Assembly (NCBI GenBank): GCA_031280635.1
Contig: JAITGK010000057.1
Location: 1 to 45,235, forward strand
Direction of reading: 5' to 3'
From: Synergistaceae bacterium
GTDB lineage: Bacteria > Synergistota > Synergistia > Synergistales > Aminobacteriaceae
DNA: 45,235 bases
The notes below the pieces were generated by a model that saw only the letters and a list, made by a program, of their open reading frames with translations, searched no databases and had not been told where the DNA came from. Position numbers and translations under genes: made by a program. Positions 6,696 to 14,386 of the stretch are shown here, one piece after another; positions within the stretch are counted from its first letter, which is position 1; every line of letters begins with the position of its first letter.

Positions 6696-8175
6696 AAGAT
6701 CTCTCCGCTCCGAGGAACGTGTAAGGGGCCTGCTCCAACCACCACTTCGAGTAAGGGATGACCGCGTGCCGCGCGAGGTTTTTCACGAACTCGTCGTTTT
6801 CGATGGTGTTCACAATGCGCCGCCCGTACTTCACAAGGCCTTCGTAGCCCATGCCATAGTGCTCATCTCCAATCAGAAGGGAGGGGACGCCGAACTTCGC
6901 GCCCCAAAGGGTCATACCGCCGTGCCGCGCCAGAAGCACGTCCGGTCTCGTCCTATGGAGGATGTTCACCAGTTCAAACTCCTGCTTGTTGCAGACGTTG
7001 TAGCCGGGGACGTCGCCGTAGATCTCCACCAAGTTGTTCAGCGAGTCGAGTGCGTCGATGCCCTTGTCGTAAACGGGATCGTGGTGGAATATCGCCGCTC
7101 CAAGCGGGCGCAGGCCCAGCTCCTTCAGCAAACCCAGGAGCGCGTGACCATGAGACGCTCCAGCCGTCACGTAGGCGGTCTTGCCGAAGAGCTTTTGCCT
7201 GAGGACCTCGATCTCCGGCAGCCATTTCTCCCTTTCCTCGCGCAGGAAAACCTCGGCTTCGGCCTCTTTGCCGGTCATTTTGCCCAGCTCCCGGAACCAT
7301 TTTTCCGTCTGCTCGACGCCATAGGGCGGGGAGACGCAGATCTCCGGCACGCCGAACTCCTGCTCCAGCGCCGCCGCCAGGTAAGAACCCAGTGTCGAGC
7401 AAATTTGCGCCGTGGCCACGGCCTCCGAGGATGTCGCGATCTGTTTGGTGGTGGCGTAGGGGGTGAGGTAGTTGGCCCTCAGACCCAGGCGCTTGAACCA
7501 CTGGCCGAAGACGTCCGCGCCCCAAAAGTTCACAATGTTGACCAAGTCCTTCTGTTTTTTGACGGGGGGCTTGATGAGCTTTCTTGCCACGCCATGGTAG
7601 CCGGCGTCGAACCCAGACGTCCAGATTTTGGAGCGGAAACCCTCGCAGAAGATCGCCGCCACGGGAACGCCAAGCTCCTGTTCGGCCTTGTCCGCAATGC
7701 CCTGTACGTCATCGCCGATGATGCCCGAAGCGCAGGTGGTGACGATGAAGATGACGTTCGGCTTCACGCGCTGGTAGACCTGGCGGATGGTCGCGGCCAG
7801 CTTCTCGCCGCCGCCGTAGACCGTGTCGTTTTCGTCCATGTTGCTGCTGAATATGCGCCTTTGCCGTGGGTCGGCGACTCCCCGGTGCTTTCCATTCACG
7901 CGGTAGGTGAAACCGTAGTCGTGCAGGCGTCCAGCGCACCCTATCGGCCCGTGGCTGATAACGGCGCTGTCCTGGATCAGCGCCACAGCGCAGGTGGCGT
8001 TACTGGTCGAACATCCGAGACACTGGCTGAAAGAGCGCTCGGAGTCGTTCAGCTCCCCGCACCGGGCGCACCGCACTAGCTCCGCCGCCGTACCCTCGAA
8101 CCCCGTAATTGAGCCAAGTCGGTTTTCCCGTACCTGTACCTCGGCCGCTTTCAAATTGACGGTACTCAAATTCAT
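6679..8175 (-). CDS. Nitrogenase-like component 1, alpha (D-type) catalytic subunit
   Basis: The 498-residue protein is a NifD-family homologue. P-cluster-type cysteines align as Cys55 (CLGCSTSNATC), Cys80 (SHGPIGCAG) and Cys148 (TTCASGIIGDD), with DTVYGGGEKL between the last two. Cys259 in ATAQICSTLGSYLAAALEQ matches the NifD residue that ligates the active-site cofactor. The canonical cofactor histidine is not at its aligned place near DEHYGMGYEGL, although a His lies a few residues away. The N-terminus adds CARC (36-39) plus extra cysteines 52 and 62, a possible extra metal site. I chose ATG 8175, 4 nt after AGGAG; a TTG at 8178 is too close. It is the first gene of the operon, behind an attenuator. 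It probably holds a NifB-derived cofactor and reduces a substrate other than N2. Confidence 0.9.
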   Translation of the reverse strand: MNLSTVNLKAAEVQVRENRLGSITGFEGTAAELVRCARCGELNDSERSFSQCLGCSTSNATCAVALIQDSAVISHGPIGCAGRLHDYGFTYRVNGKHRGVADPRQRRIFSSNMDENDTVYGGGEKLAATIRQVYQRVKPNVIFIVTTCASGIIGDDVQGIADKAEQELGVPVAAIFCEGFRSKIWTSGFDAGYHGVARKLIKPPVKKQKDLVNIVNFWGADVFGQWFKRLGLRANYLTPYATTKQIATSSEAVATAQICSTLGSYLAAALEQEFGVPEICVSPPYGVEQTEKWFRELGKMTGKEAEAEVFLREEREKWLPEIEVLRQKLFGKTAYVTAGASHGHALLGLLKELGLRPLGAAIFHHDPVYDKGIDALDSLNNLVEIYGDVPGYNVCNKQEFELVNILHRTRPDVLLARHGGMTLWGAKFGVPSLLIGDEHYGMGYEGLVKYGRRIVNTIENDEFVKNLARHAVIPYSKWWLEQAPYTFLGAERSYVEAN

Positions 8176-8204
8176 CAAGCTCCTGTCGTCTGGAATATGG
8201 ACTC

Positions 8205-8235
8205 AAAAAAAGCCGACTCTCCGATGAGAGCCGGC
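8205..8235 (-). terminator. Intrinsic terminator in the leader of the nitrogenase-like operon (attenuator)
   Basis: On the minus strand GCCGGCTCTC-ATCG-GAGAGTCGGC forms a 10-bp stem with one G-U pair and a 4-nt loop, followed by seven T residues. It ends 30 nt before the D-like start codon. The next gene to the right is divergent, so no upstream gene could use this terminator. It must therefore act within the leader, i.e. as a regulated attenuator. Confidence 0.82.
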
Positions 8236-8264
8236 CTTCACCTTCCTGTCTTTTGGGCGGAACG

Positions 8265-8300
8265 CTAGGTCATCATCATGAGGAACGCAAGTCCATACAC
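8265..8300 (-). promoter_or_regulatory. Candidate leader peptide ending Met-Met-Met-Thr
   Basis: A 12-codon minus-strand frame starts GTG-TAT-GGA and ends ATG-ATG-ATG-ACC-TAG, just upstream of the attenuator hairpin. Tandem codons for the regulating amino acid are the hallmark of ribosome-mediated attenuation. Here that amino acid would be methionine, which fits the methionine-type transporter in the operon. No good Shine-Dalgarno precedes the GTG, and I could not find a strong anti-terminator, so this is a hypothesis only. Confidence 0.3.
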
Positions 8301-8700
8301 GAATGTTCACGGCAGAAAACACACATCCGCCGCGCGCGGGCACACACGCACATGTTCGTCATCGACTTATAGACTTTGACCACCCCAATCACCCCGTTCA
8401 CCTCTCGCGAAAGATGCGAAAGTATAATATACGAAACTAGTAAGCTATATAAGAAATTACGGATATTTTAGCGGTGTTTTTTTATTTGTCAAGGGGGGAG
8501 GCGAGAACGAGAACGTATCAAAACGCGGCGCTTCTTCATCCATTGACGTTGCTTTGTCTCCCGCGGCGAAATTTTTTGGGGCAAGAGCGCCCAGCGCGTT
8601 CTCGAATCTCAATGTATAATAAAATAGACGAAGCGAAATTTTTCAAAGAGCGCGAGGGGAAAAATAGTGTGAACCTTAAGCCCTCAAAAGGAAGGTCAAA
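8301..8700. other. Divergent promoter region, long leader
   Basis: This gap of about 400 bp separates the minus-strand nitrogenase-like operon from the plus-strand signalling genes. On the minus strand TATTAT at 8424-8429 is a possible -10 with no good -35, which would give a leader of about 240 nt. On the plus strand TATAAT at 8615-8620 is a possible -10 for the response-regulator gene, again with no clear -35. I recognise no SAM, T-box or other known riboswitch consensus. Confidence 0.35.
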
Positions 8701-9759
8701 ATGCAAAACGAGAGGAAAAAAGTGCTTATTGTGGACGACAACCCCGTCAACCTGAAAATGGCCCGGAACATCCTAATGGACCGATATGACGCTTTCACAG
8801 TCCCTGGCGCGGAGAAAATGTACCAGTTCCTCGAAAAGTCGCGTCCCGACCTGATACTGCTGGACGTTCTCATGCCCGATATCGACGGATATGAGGCAAT
8901 ACAGCACCTGAAAAGCGACTTCGCCACAAAAAACATCCCCGTGATCTTCCTCACTTCGAAGTCAGATACCGAAAGCGAGCTCAAAGGACTCTCTCTGGGC
9001 GCGGCGGACTACATCTCCAAGCCCTTCGCGCCCCACCTCCTGCTGAAGCGCATCGAAATGCACCTGCTGGTCGAGTCCCAGAAGCTGGAGCTGCGAAACT
9101 TCAACGAAAACCTGCAACAACTGGTGGAGCAAAAGACCCGCGCCGTTCTGGAACTCCAAAGCTCCATCCTCCTGACGGTGAGCGACTTGGTCGAGTTCCG
9201 GGACGACGTAACCGGCGGACACATTCTGCGCACCGCGCGGACGTTGCGCCTCCTGTTGGACGAAATGCTCTCCCACGGCGTCTACCAAGACAAGGTGGAG
9301 AGCTGGAACATCGACTTGTTTCTGCAGTCCTCCCAGTTGCACGACGTGGGGAAAATCTCTATTCACGACAGCATTCTTCTGAAACCGGCCCGGTTGACCT
9401 TTGAGGAGTTCGAGGAAATGAAAAAACACACCACTTTTGGCGAGAAGATCATCGATCGGATACAGTCCAGCACCAGCGAAAACGACTTCCTAAGCCACGC
9501 GAAAATCATGGCCGGCACACATCACGAGAGGTGGGACGGCTTTGGCTATCCCATGGGACTCGCGGAAACGGACATTCCCCTGCAAGGGCGACTGATGGCT
9601 CTGGCCGACGTGTACGACGCGCTGATCTCGAAGCGTCCTTACAAGGAGCCCTTCTCCCACGAAGAAGCTCTGGAGATCATCGCCGAGGGGCGGGGCTCTC
9701 ACTTCGACCCCGTCCTATCGGAGCTTTTTCTGAGCGCTTCTCAGCGGTTCCACGATTGA
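8701..9759 (+). CDS. Response regulator with HD-GYP domain (likely c-di-GMP phosphodiesterase)
   Basis: The 352-residue protein joins an N-terminal receiver (VLIVDDNPVN; phospho-acceptor Asp55 in LLDVLMPDIDG; conserved TSK and KPF) to a short coiled-coil-like linker and an HD-GYP domain. The HD motif is SQLHDVGKISIHDSILLKP and the GYP motif HHERWDGFGYPMGL, followed by ADVYDALISKRPYK. HD-GYP proteins hydrolyse cyclic di-GMP using a metal centre held by these His and Asp residues. The start follows AGGAAGG at 6 nt. Its stop overlaps the start of the next gene in TGATG, and the hybrid kinase two genes on is a plausible phosphodonor. The expected output is lower c-di-GMP when phosphorylated, but the direction of control cannot be read from sequence. 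Confidence 0.92.
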   Translation: MQNERKKVLIVDDNPVNLKMARNILMDRYDAFTVPGAEKMYQFLEKSRPDLILLDVLMPDIDGYEAIQHLKSDFATKNIPVIFLTSKSDTESELKGLSLGAADYISKPFAPHLLLKRIEMHLLVESQKLELRNFNENLQQLVEQKTRAVLELQSSILLTVSDLVEFRDDVTGGHILRTARTLRLLLDEMLSHGVYQDKVESWNIDLFLQSSQLHDVGKISIHDSILLKPARLTFEEFEEMKKHTTFGEKIIDRIQSSTSENDFLSHAKIMAGTHHERWDGFGYPMGLAETDIPLQGRLMALADVYDALISKRPYKEPFSHEEALEIIAEGRGSHFDPVLSELFLSASQRFHD

Positions 9760-11177
9760 TGAAAGTCTTGTTTGTGGCCAGTGAAGCGTCTCCATTCTTT
9801 GTCGCGGACGGTCCCGGCGTCATGACGGGGGGGCTTCCCCCGGCGTTGCGGCGGCGTCAGGCGGAGGTCCGCGTTGTGTTGCCCCTCTACGGGGACCTGA
9901 GCGGCGAGTGGCGCGAAAAGCTGACCTTCAAGACGAGTTTCAGGGTTCCCGTAGGCTGGAGAAGCCAATACTGCGGCCTATTCGAGCTCACCTGGCAGGA
10001 CATGACCTGGTACTTCATGGACAACGAGTACTACTTCAAGCGTCCAGGACTCTACGGCTTCTACGACGACGGAGAGCGCTTCGCCTTTTTTTCGCGCGCC
10101 GCCTTGGAAACGCTTTTCCATGTGGAATTCTCGCCAGACATCATCCACTGCAACGACTGGCAGACGGCGTTGGTACCGGTTTACCTCAACCTGTACTACC
10201 GGAATATCGAGAAATTCGCCCCAATAAAAACCGTGTTCACCATCCACGATATACGGCGGCAATGCACCTATGGCTCCGAGACTCTGGAGGAAACCCTTGG
10301 CATTGGACGCGAGAACATGCACGTCCTGGAGTACCGCGGGGCCGTGAACCTCACGAAGGGCGCGATAGAGGCCGCGGACGTGATCAGCACGGTCTCCCCG
10401 ACCTACGCCAGGGATATTCTCGCCCCAGCCTCGAGCTGCGGCCTGGACGATTTCCTTCAAAAAAAGCAAGGCAAGCTCTATGGGATACTGAACGGCATCG
10501 ACATCAGTGGCTACAGTCCCCTGACAGATCCGCACATCGCCGCCAACTACGGCCTGGACGACTTTCCGGAGGGCAAGAGAGCCTGCAAGGAGGCCCTGAG
10601 GGAGGAGTTTGGGCTGGAGGACGACGGCGCGCCCCTCTTCGCCGTGGCATCGCCCTTCATAGAGGACAAGGGGCTCGACCTGTTGCTGGACGCGGCGGAA
10701 GACCTGATCGGCTACGGGGTTCAGCTTGTGGTCATGGGACACGGCCGCAAAGAGGCCGAGGACTTTTTCAACGGCCTGTCCCACCGCAGGGCCGGAAAAG
10801 CCGGGACGCGCATCGGCTTTGACCGAGCGCTGGAACGTCGGATATACGCCGGGAGCGACGTGTTTTTGCTGCCAAGCCGGATAGAGCCCTGCGGTTTCGA
10901 GCAAATGGCGGCGCTTCGCTACGGGGCCATCCCCGTGGCCCGCAAGACGGGAGGGCTTTGCGATACGGTACGGGACAACGCGGACGGGGCGGGAAACGGC
11001 TTCACCTTCGACTCCGGCCGCGAGATGCTGCGGGCCTGCCTGCGCGCGAAAGACGCCTACCATCGCCAAGAGGTCTGGACGGGTCTGGTTCGGCGCGCTA
11101 TGCGATGCGACAACAGTTGGGCGACATCCGCTATCCGGTACATGGACATGTACCAGCGGACGTTAAATTCTTGGTAA
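9759..11177 (+). CDS. GT5 glycogen/starch synthase-like glycosyltransferase with altered KTGGL motif
   Basis: The 472-residue protein is collinear with bacterial glycogen synthase GlgA: MKVLFVASEASPF, RVVLPLYGD, IIHCNDWQTALVP, TVFTIHDI, LNGIDI and the C-terminal PSRIEPCGFEQMAALRYGAIPV followed by RKTGGL with the catalytic Glu. The N-terminal ADP-glucose motif, normally KTGGLGDV, is replaced by VADGPGVM at the same spacing, so the Lys implicated in catalysis and nucleotide-sugar binding is lost. The enzyme may be impaired, use a different donor, or have a regulatory role. The ATG overlaps the stop of the HD-GYP gene, and the sensor kinase follows 20 nt later, so glucan metabolism and signalling are co-transcribed. 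GT5 membership is clear; activity is uncertain. Confidence 0.85.
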   Translation: MKVLFVASEASPFFVADGPGVMTGGLPPALRRRQAEVRVVLPLYGDLSGEWREKLTFKTSFRVPVGWRSQYCGLFELTWQDMTWYFMDNEYYFKRPGLYGFYDDGERFAFFSRAALETLFHVEFSPDIIHCNDWQTALVPVYLNLYYRNIEKFAPIKTVFTIHDIRRQCTYGSETLEETLGIGRENMHVLEYRGAVNLTKGAIEAADVISTVSPTYARDILAPASSCGLDDFLQKKQGKLYGILNGIDISGYSPLTDPHIAANYGLDDFPEGKRACKEALREEFGLEDDGAPLFAVASPFIEDKGLDLLLDAAEDLIGYGVQLVVMGHGRKEAEDFFNGLSHRRAGKAGTRIGFDRALERRIYAGSDVFLLPSRIEPCGFEQMAALRYGAIPVARKTGGLCDTVRDNADGAGNGFTFDSGREMLRACLRAKDAYHRQEVWTGLVRRAMRCDNSWATSAIRYMDMYQRTLNSW

Positions 11178-11196
11178 GTGGGTTTGGTGATTTTCG

Positions 11197-14100
11197 ATGA
11201 GATTACAGAGCTATCCTAGGCGTGAGAGGGCGGCGGCATTGGAAAAAACGAACCTGAAGATGCTTGTGAGAGTAAACTTTCATGAAATAGCGGTTGTGGT
11301 TGGGGCGTTTGTCGCGATGGTCTTCGTCAGCAGTATTTCCGTGTTCCGCATCGTGGAAAAAGAGATTGCCCGAAACGCGGAGGCGATGATCAGCACAGCG
11401 GAGGCGCACATCTACTCCGAACTGCGCGAGGTGGAAATATCCACGCTCTCCGCCGCCCTGATTCTTGAGGCGAACCTCGACTCCAGCCACTCCAGCCAGG
11501 ACGCGGGGCGTGTCTTGCGTGAACTCAACGTCGGCCTGACGCGGCCGGAAGAGAACGTTTCAGGTCTCATCTTCATGGGGGGCTTCATTGAGGGCAGCTT
11601 CAGTGTAGGCCTGGCATGGGATCCGGGCGTGGACTTTGTCCCGCGGAACCGCCCCTGGTTCGAAGCCGCGGTCAAGGCGGACGGGCGCGTGGCGTTCACT
11701 GGTCCCTACATTGACTTCCGCACGGGCAAGCGCATCGTGTCGTTTTCGAAGAAACTCACCAACAAAAAAGGGGAGGATTTAGGCGTCCTTTTCTTGGATA
11801 TGAGTATTGAGAACGTGGTGAGCTACATTACCTCGCAGCAAGTGGCGGAGGGCGGCTACGGTATGCTAGTAGGTCCGGACGCCATTTTTGTCGCGCACCC
11901 CGACGAGGAGTGGATCGGCAGGCCGATAGCCGAGGTCAGCCAGAGCTACGCGCGGGTGGCCGAGCGTATCCTGGCCGGAGAGGAAAAAATTTCCTCCGTG
12001 GTGCTTGCCGGCGCCGCCGGGTCTCAGGTGGTGACTTTCCTGCGAAGGACGGGCAACGGCTGGTACATCGGCATAGCAACCCCAACCTACAGCTACTACC
12101 AGGACGTGTACTCCATGATCGGCCTGCTCTCGCTCCTAGGCTTCCTGATGATGCTCGTTCTATGCTACATCCTCCTTCGACTCAGCCGGGACAAGCTCTA
12201 CTCCGAGCAGGCGAACATCGGCAAATCCTCTTTTCTGGCCCGGATGAGTCACGAAATACGCACTCCCTTGAACTCTATTTTGGGCATGTCGCAAATCATT
12301 ATAGAGAAGGACGTCTCCCGCGAAATGTTGGACTACGTGTCCATCATCCGTCAAGCTGGGAACAGTCTGCTGGGGATCATCAACGACATTTTGGATTTCT
12401 CCAAGATCGAGGCGGGGCAGATGGCGATGGTGAGCGAAAAATACTCTATCTCCTCCCTGATTTACGATGTGATCAACGTGATCCGTGTGCGTCTTTTGGA
12501 AGGTTCGGTATCGTTTTTCGTCCTGGTGGACGCTGACATCCCGGAGGAGCTGATCGGCGACGTGATCCATGTCCGGCAAATATTGATGAACCTTTTGAGC
12601 AACGCGGTCAAGTACACCAGCAAGGGCCGGATCACTCTTTCCGTGCGCTCTCAGGATATGGGCGGCACGTGGCAGCGCCTTACCTTTTCCGTGGAGGACA
12701 CCGGCCTTGGCATAAAGCCCGAGTACCTGGAGAGGCTGTTTATGGACTTTATGCGGGTCGATACCCCTCAGAGCCGGGCGGTGCAGGGGACGGGGCTGGG
12801 TCTGTCCATCGCGCGGAGCCTATGCCGAGCTATGGGTGGGGATATCTCCGTGACAAGTCGCTACGGTCACGGTTCCGAGTTTACAGCCGCCATCGTTCAA
12901 CGGGTGGGCGGCGACAAAAAACTGGCCTACGTGGAGAGCCCGGAGGAGAAGCGCGTGGTGGTGTTTGAGGACAGGCCGGACTTCCTAGACGCCCTCGTGT
13001 ACGCCTTAACCACCCTGGGCGTGCGGCCGACGGTGGCGCGGAGCCTGGATGAGTTCAAACAGGATTTGGAAAGCGGGCGGTACAGCTTTGCCTTTGCCCC
13101 CTCCGCTCACGTGATGGACTGCATTTTCGTCCTGGGCAAGAGCAAGTCGCCCACGTTGCTTGTGAACATGGCCGAGTTCGGGGAGATTTCCTCCTATGGC
13201 GACATCAGCACCATCTTGCTGCCGGCGTACTGCGTGGGGGTCGCCAACGCCCTGAACGGCGTGAGTGACCAGATTTACCCAGAGGGCCGGAAACACCGGA
13301 CGCGCTTCTCGGCCCCAAACGCGAAAGTGCTTATTGTGGACGACATATCAACCAACCTGCGGGTCTCAAAGGAGCTCATGGCGCTTTACGGCATGGACGT
13401 GCACACCTGCCTCAGCGGGGCGGAGGCCATTGAACTCGCGCGGGTGAATCGTTACGACGTTGTCTTCATGGATCATATGATGCCAAACATGGACGGTCTG
13501 GAGGCGGCAACGGCCATACGCGCTCTAGACAAGAAAGACCCCTACTACCGCGACCTGCCCATCATCGCTCTGACGGCCAACGCCATAGCTGGGCAGCGGG
13601 AGATGTTTTTACAGAACGGGATGAACGACTTTCTAGCGAAACCCATTGAGCTCCAGAAGCTGGATATCCTTCTGGAAAAGTGGATACCGGCGGAAAAGCA
13701 GGTTAAGGAAGCGAAGCCGGTCGCGTCCGTGAGGCCAGCGACCTTCTTCGAGATCGAGGGCGTGGCCGTGGAGATGGGGCTGTGCAACTCCGGGGGCGCG
13801 TTGGCGGCGTACCTGGACATTCTGGAGGACTTTTGTAAAGACGCCGACGAGAGGGTGGGGCAAATTGAGGCGTGCGCGGCGGCGGGAGACCTATCCCTGT
13901 ACATGACGCTGGTACATGCCTTAAAAGGGGCGTCTCGCAGCGTGGGGGCCTTGGCTTTCGCGGACATAGCGGCGCGCATGGAGGACGCCGCGAAGAAGGG
14001 GGACGCGGACACGATAATCACGAAGACGGACGGCCTGCTGTCGGCCCTGAGGGAGCTGACGGAGAACATCCGCTCCGCGCTTGAGCAGCGGGCCTCGCCC

Positions 14101-14325
14101 CAAGAGAAAATGGAGACTCTTTCCGCCGAGCAACTGACAACGCTGAAGGTAGCTCTGATCGCCATGGACATTCAAACGGTGAACAACCTGCTGATGGAGT
14201 ACTCTGCCCGCCCTCTGGAGAAAGAGACGAAAAAGCTCATATCTGAGATCGAACACCACATCCTCCTCTTCGAATACGACAAAGCCATTGACCACATCCA
14301 AAGAGGGACGGGGAGTCACACGTGA
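11197..14325 (+). CDS. Hybrid sensor histidine kinase (sensor-HisKA-HATPase-receiver-HPt)
   Basis: The 1042-residue membrane sensor has a transmembrane helix near residues 28-50, an extracytoplasmic dCache-like region to about 305 (with RPWFEAAVKADG and TGPYIDFRTGKRIVSFS, typical of dCache ligand domains) and a second helix near 308-328. HisKA follows with the phospho-acceptor His352 in MSHEIRTPLN, then an ATPase domain (NLLSNAVKYT, DTGLGI, GTGLGLSI). After a degenerate receiver-like stretch comes a full receiver with Asp759 in FMDHMMPNMDG and an HPt domain with His907 in HALKGASRSVG. This is a complete multistep phosphorelay. It lies in the same operon as the HD-GYP regulator, its likely target. 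The dCache domain suggests sensing of a small molecule such as an amino acid or carboxylate; the ligand is unknown. Confidence 0.92.
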   Translation: MRLQSYPRRERAAALEKTNLKMLVRVNFHEIAVVVGAFVAMVFVSSISVFRIVEKEIARNAEAMISTAEAHIYSELREVEISTLSAALILEANLDSSHSSQDAGRVLRELNVGLTRPEENVSGLIFMGGFIEGSFSVGLAWDPGVDFVPRNRPWFEAAVKADGRVAFTGPYIDFRTGKRIVSFSKKLTNKKGEDLGVLFLDMSIENVVSYITSQQVAEGGYGMLVGPDAIFVAHPDEEWIGRPIAEVSQSYARVAERILAGEEKISSVVLAGAAGSQVVTFLRRTGNGWYIGIATPTYSYYQDVYSMIGLLSLLGFLMMLVLCYILLRLSRDKLYSEQANIGKSSFLARMSHEIRTPLNSILGMSQIIIEKDVSREMLDYVSIIRQAGNSLLGIINDILDFSKIEAGQMAMVSEKYSISSLIYDVINVIRVRLLEGSVSFFVLVDADIPEELIGDVIHVRQILMNLLSNAVKYTSKGRITLSVRSQDMGGTWQRLTFSVEDTGLGIKPEYLERLFMDFMRVDTPQSRAVQGTGLGLSIARSLCRAMGGDISVTSRYGHGSEFTAAIVQRVGGDKKLAYVESPEEKRVVVFEDRPDFLDALVYALTTLGVRPTVARSLDEFKQDLESGRYSFAFAPSAHVMDCIFVLGKSKSPTLLVNMAEFGEISSYGDISTILLPAYCVGVANALNGVSDQIYPEGRKHRTRFSAPNAKVLIVDDISTNLRVSKELMALYGMDVHTCLSGAEAIELARVNRYDVVFMDHMMPNMDGLEAATAIRALDKKDPYYRDLPIIALTANAIAGQREMFLQNGMNDFLAKPIELQKLDILLEKWIPAEKQVKEAKPVASVRPATFFEIEGVAVEMGLCNSGGALAAYLDILEDFCKDADERVGQIEACAAAGDLSLYMTLVHALKGASRSVGALAFADIAARMEDAAKKGDADTIITKTDGLLSALRELTENIRSALEQRASPQEKMETLSAEQLTTLKVALIAMDIQTVNNLLMEYSARPLEKETKKLISEIEHHILLFEYDKAIDHIQRGTGSHT

Positions 14326-14386
14326 GGGCCTCACATTGGCGGGGGTCGCTCGTCTCATAAAACCGACTCGAAAGGCGGTGATAGGC

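Noticed and set aside
6553-8079. Long plus-strand open frame opposite the D/K-like genes
   Set aside because: It lies antisense to proteins with clear family motifs. In GC-rich DNA such frames are common, and its translation shows no recognisable domain.
395-8175. Classical nitrogen fixation (nif) cluster
   Set aside because: NifE, NifN, NifV and other nif genes are missing, the canonical cofactor histidine is not at its place, both subunits are short, and the neighbours are methionine-transport genes. A nitrogenase-like enzyme with another substrate is more likely.
5364-8175. Chlorophyll-type reductase or CfbCD (F430 synthesis) system
   Set aside because: There are distinct D and K subunits with six P-cluster-type cysteines and a cofactor-type cysteine, plus NifB. 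CfbD works as a single-subunit type and the chlorophyll enzymes need no NifB; no tetrapyrrole genes are nearby.
8205-8470. SAM riboswitch upstream of the nitrogenase-like operon
   Set aside because: I looked for the conserved SAM-I core (AGAGGTGGAGGGA...GCAACC) and found no match. The terminator is real, but the sensor class is unknown.
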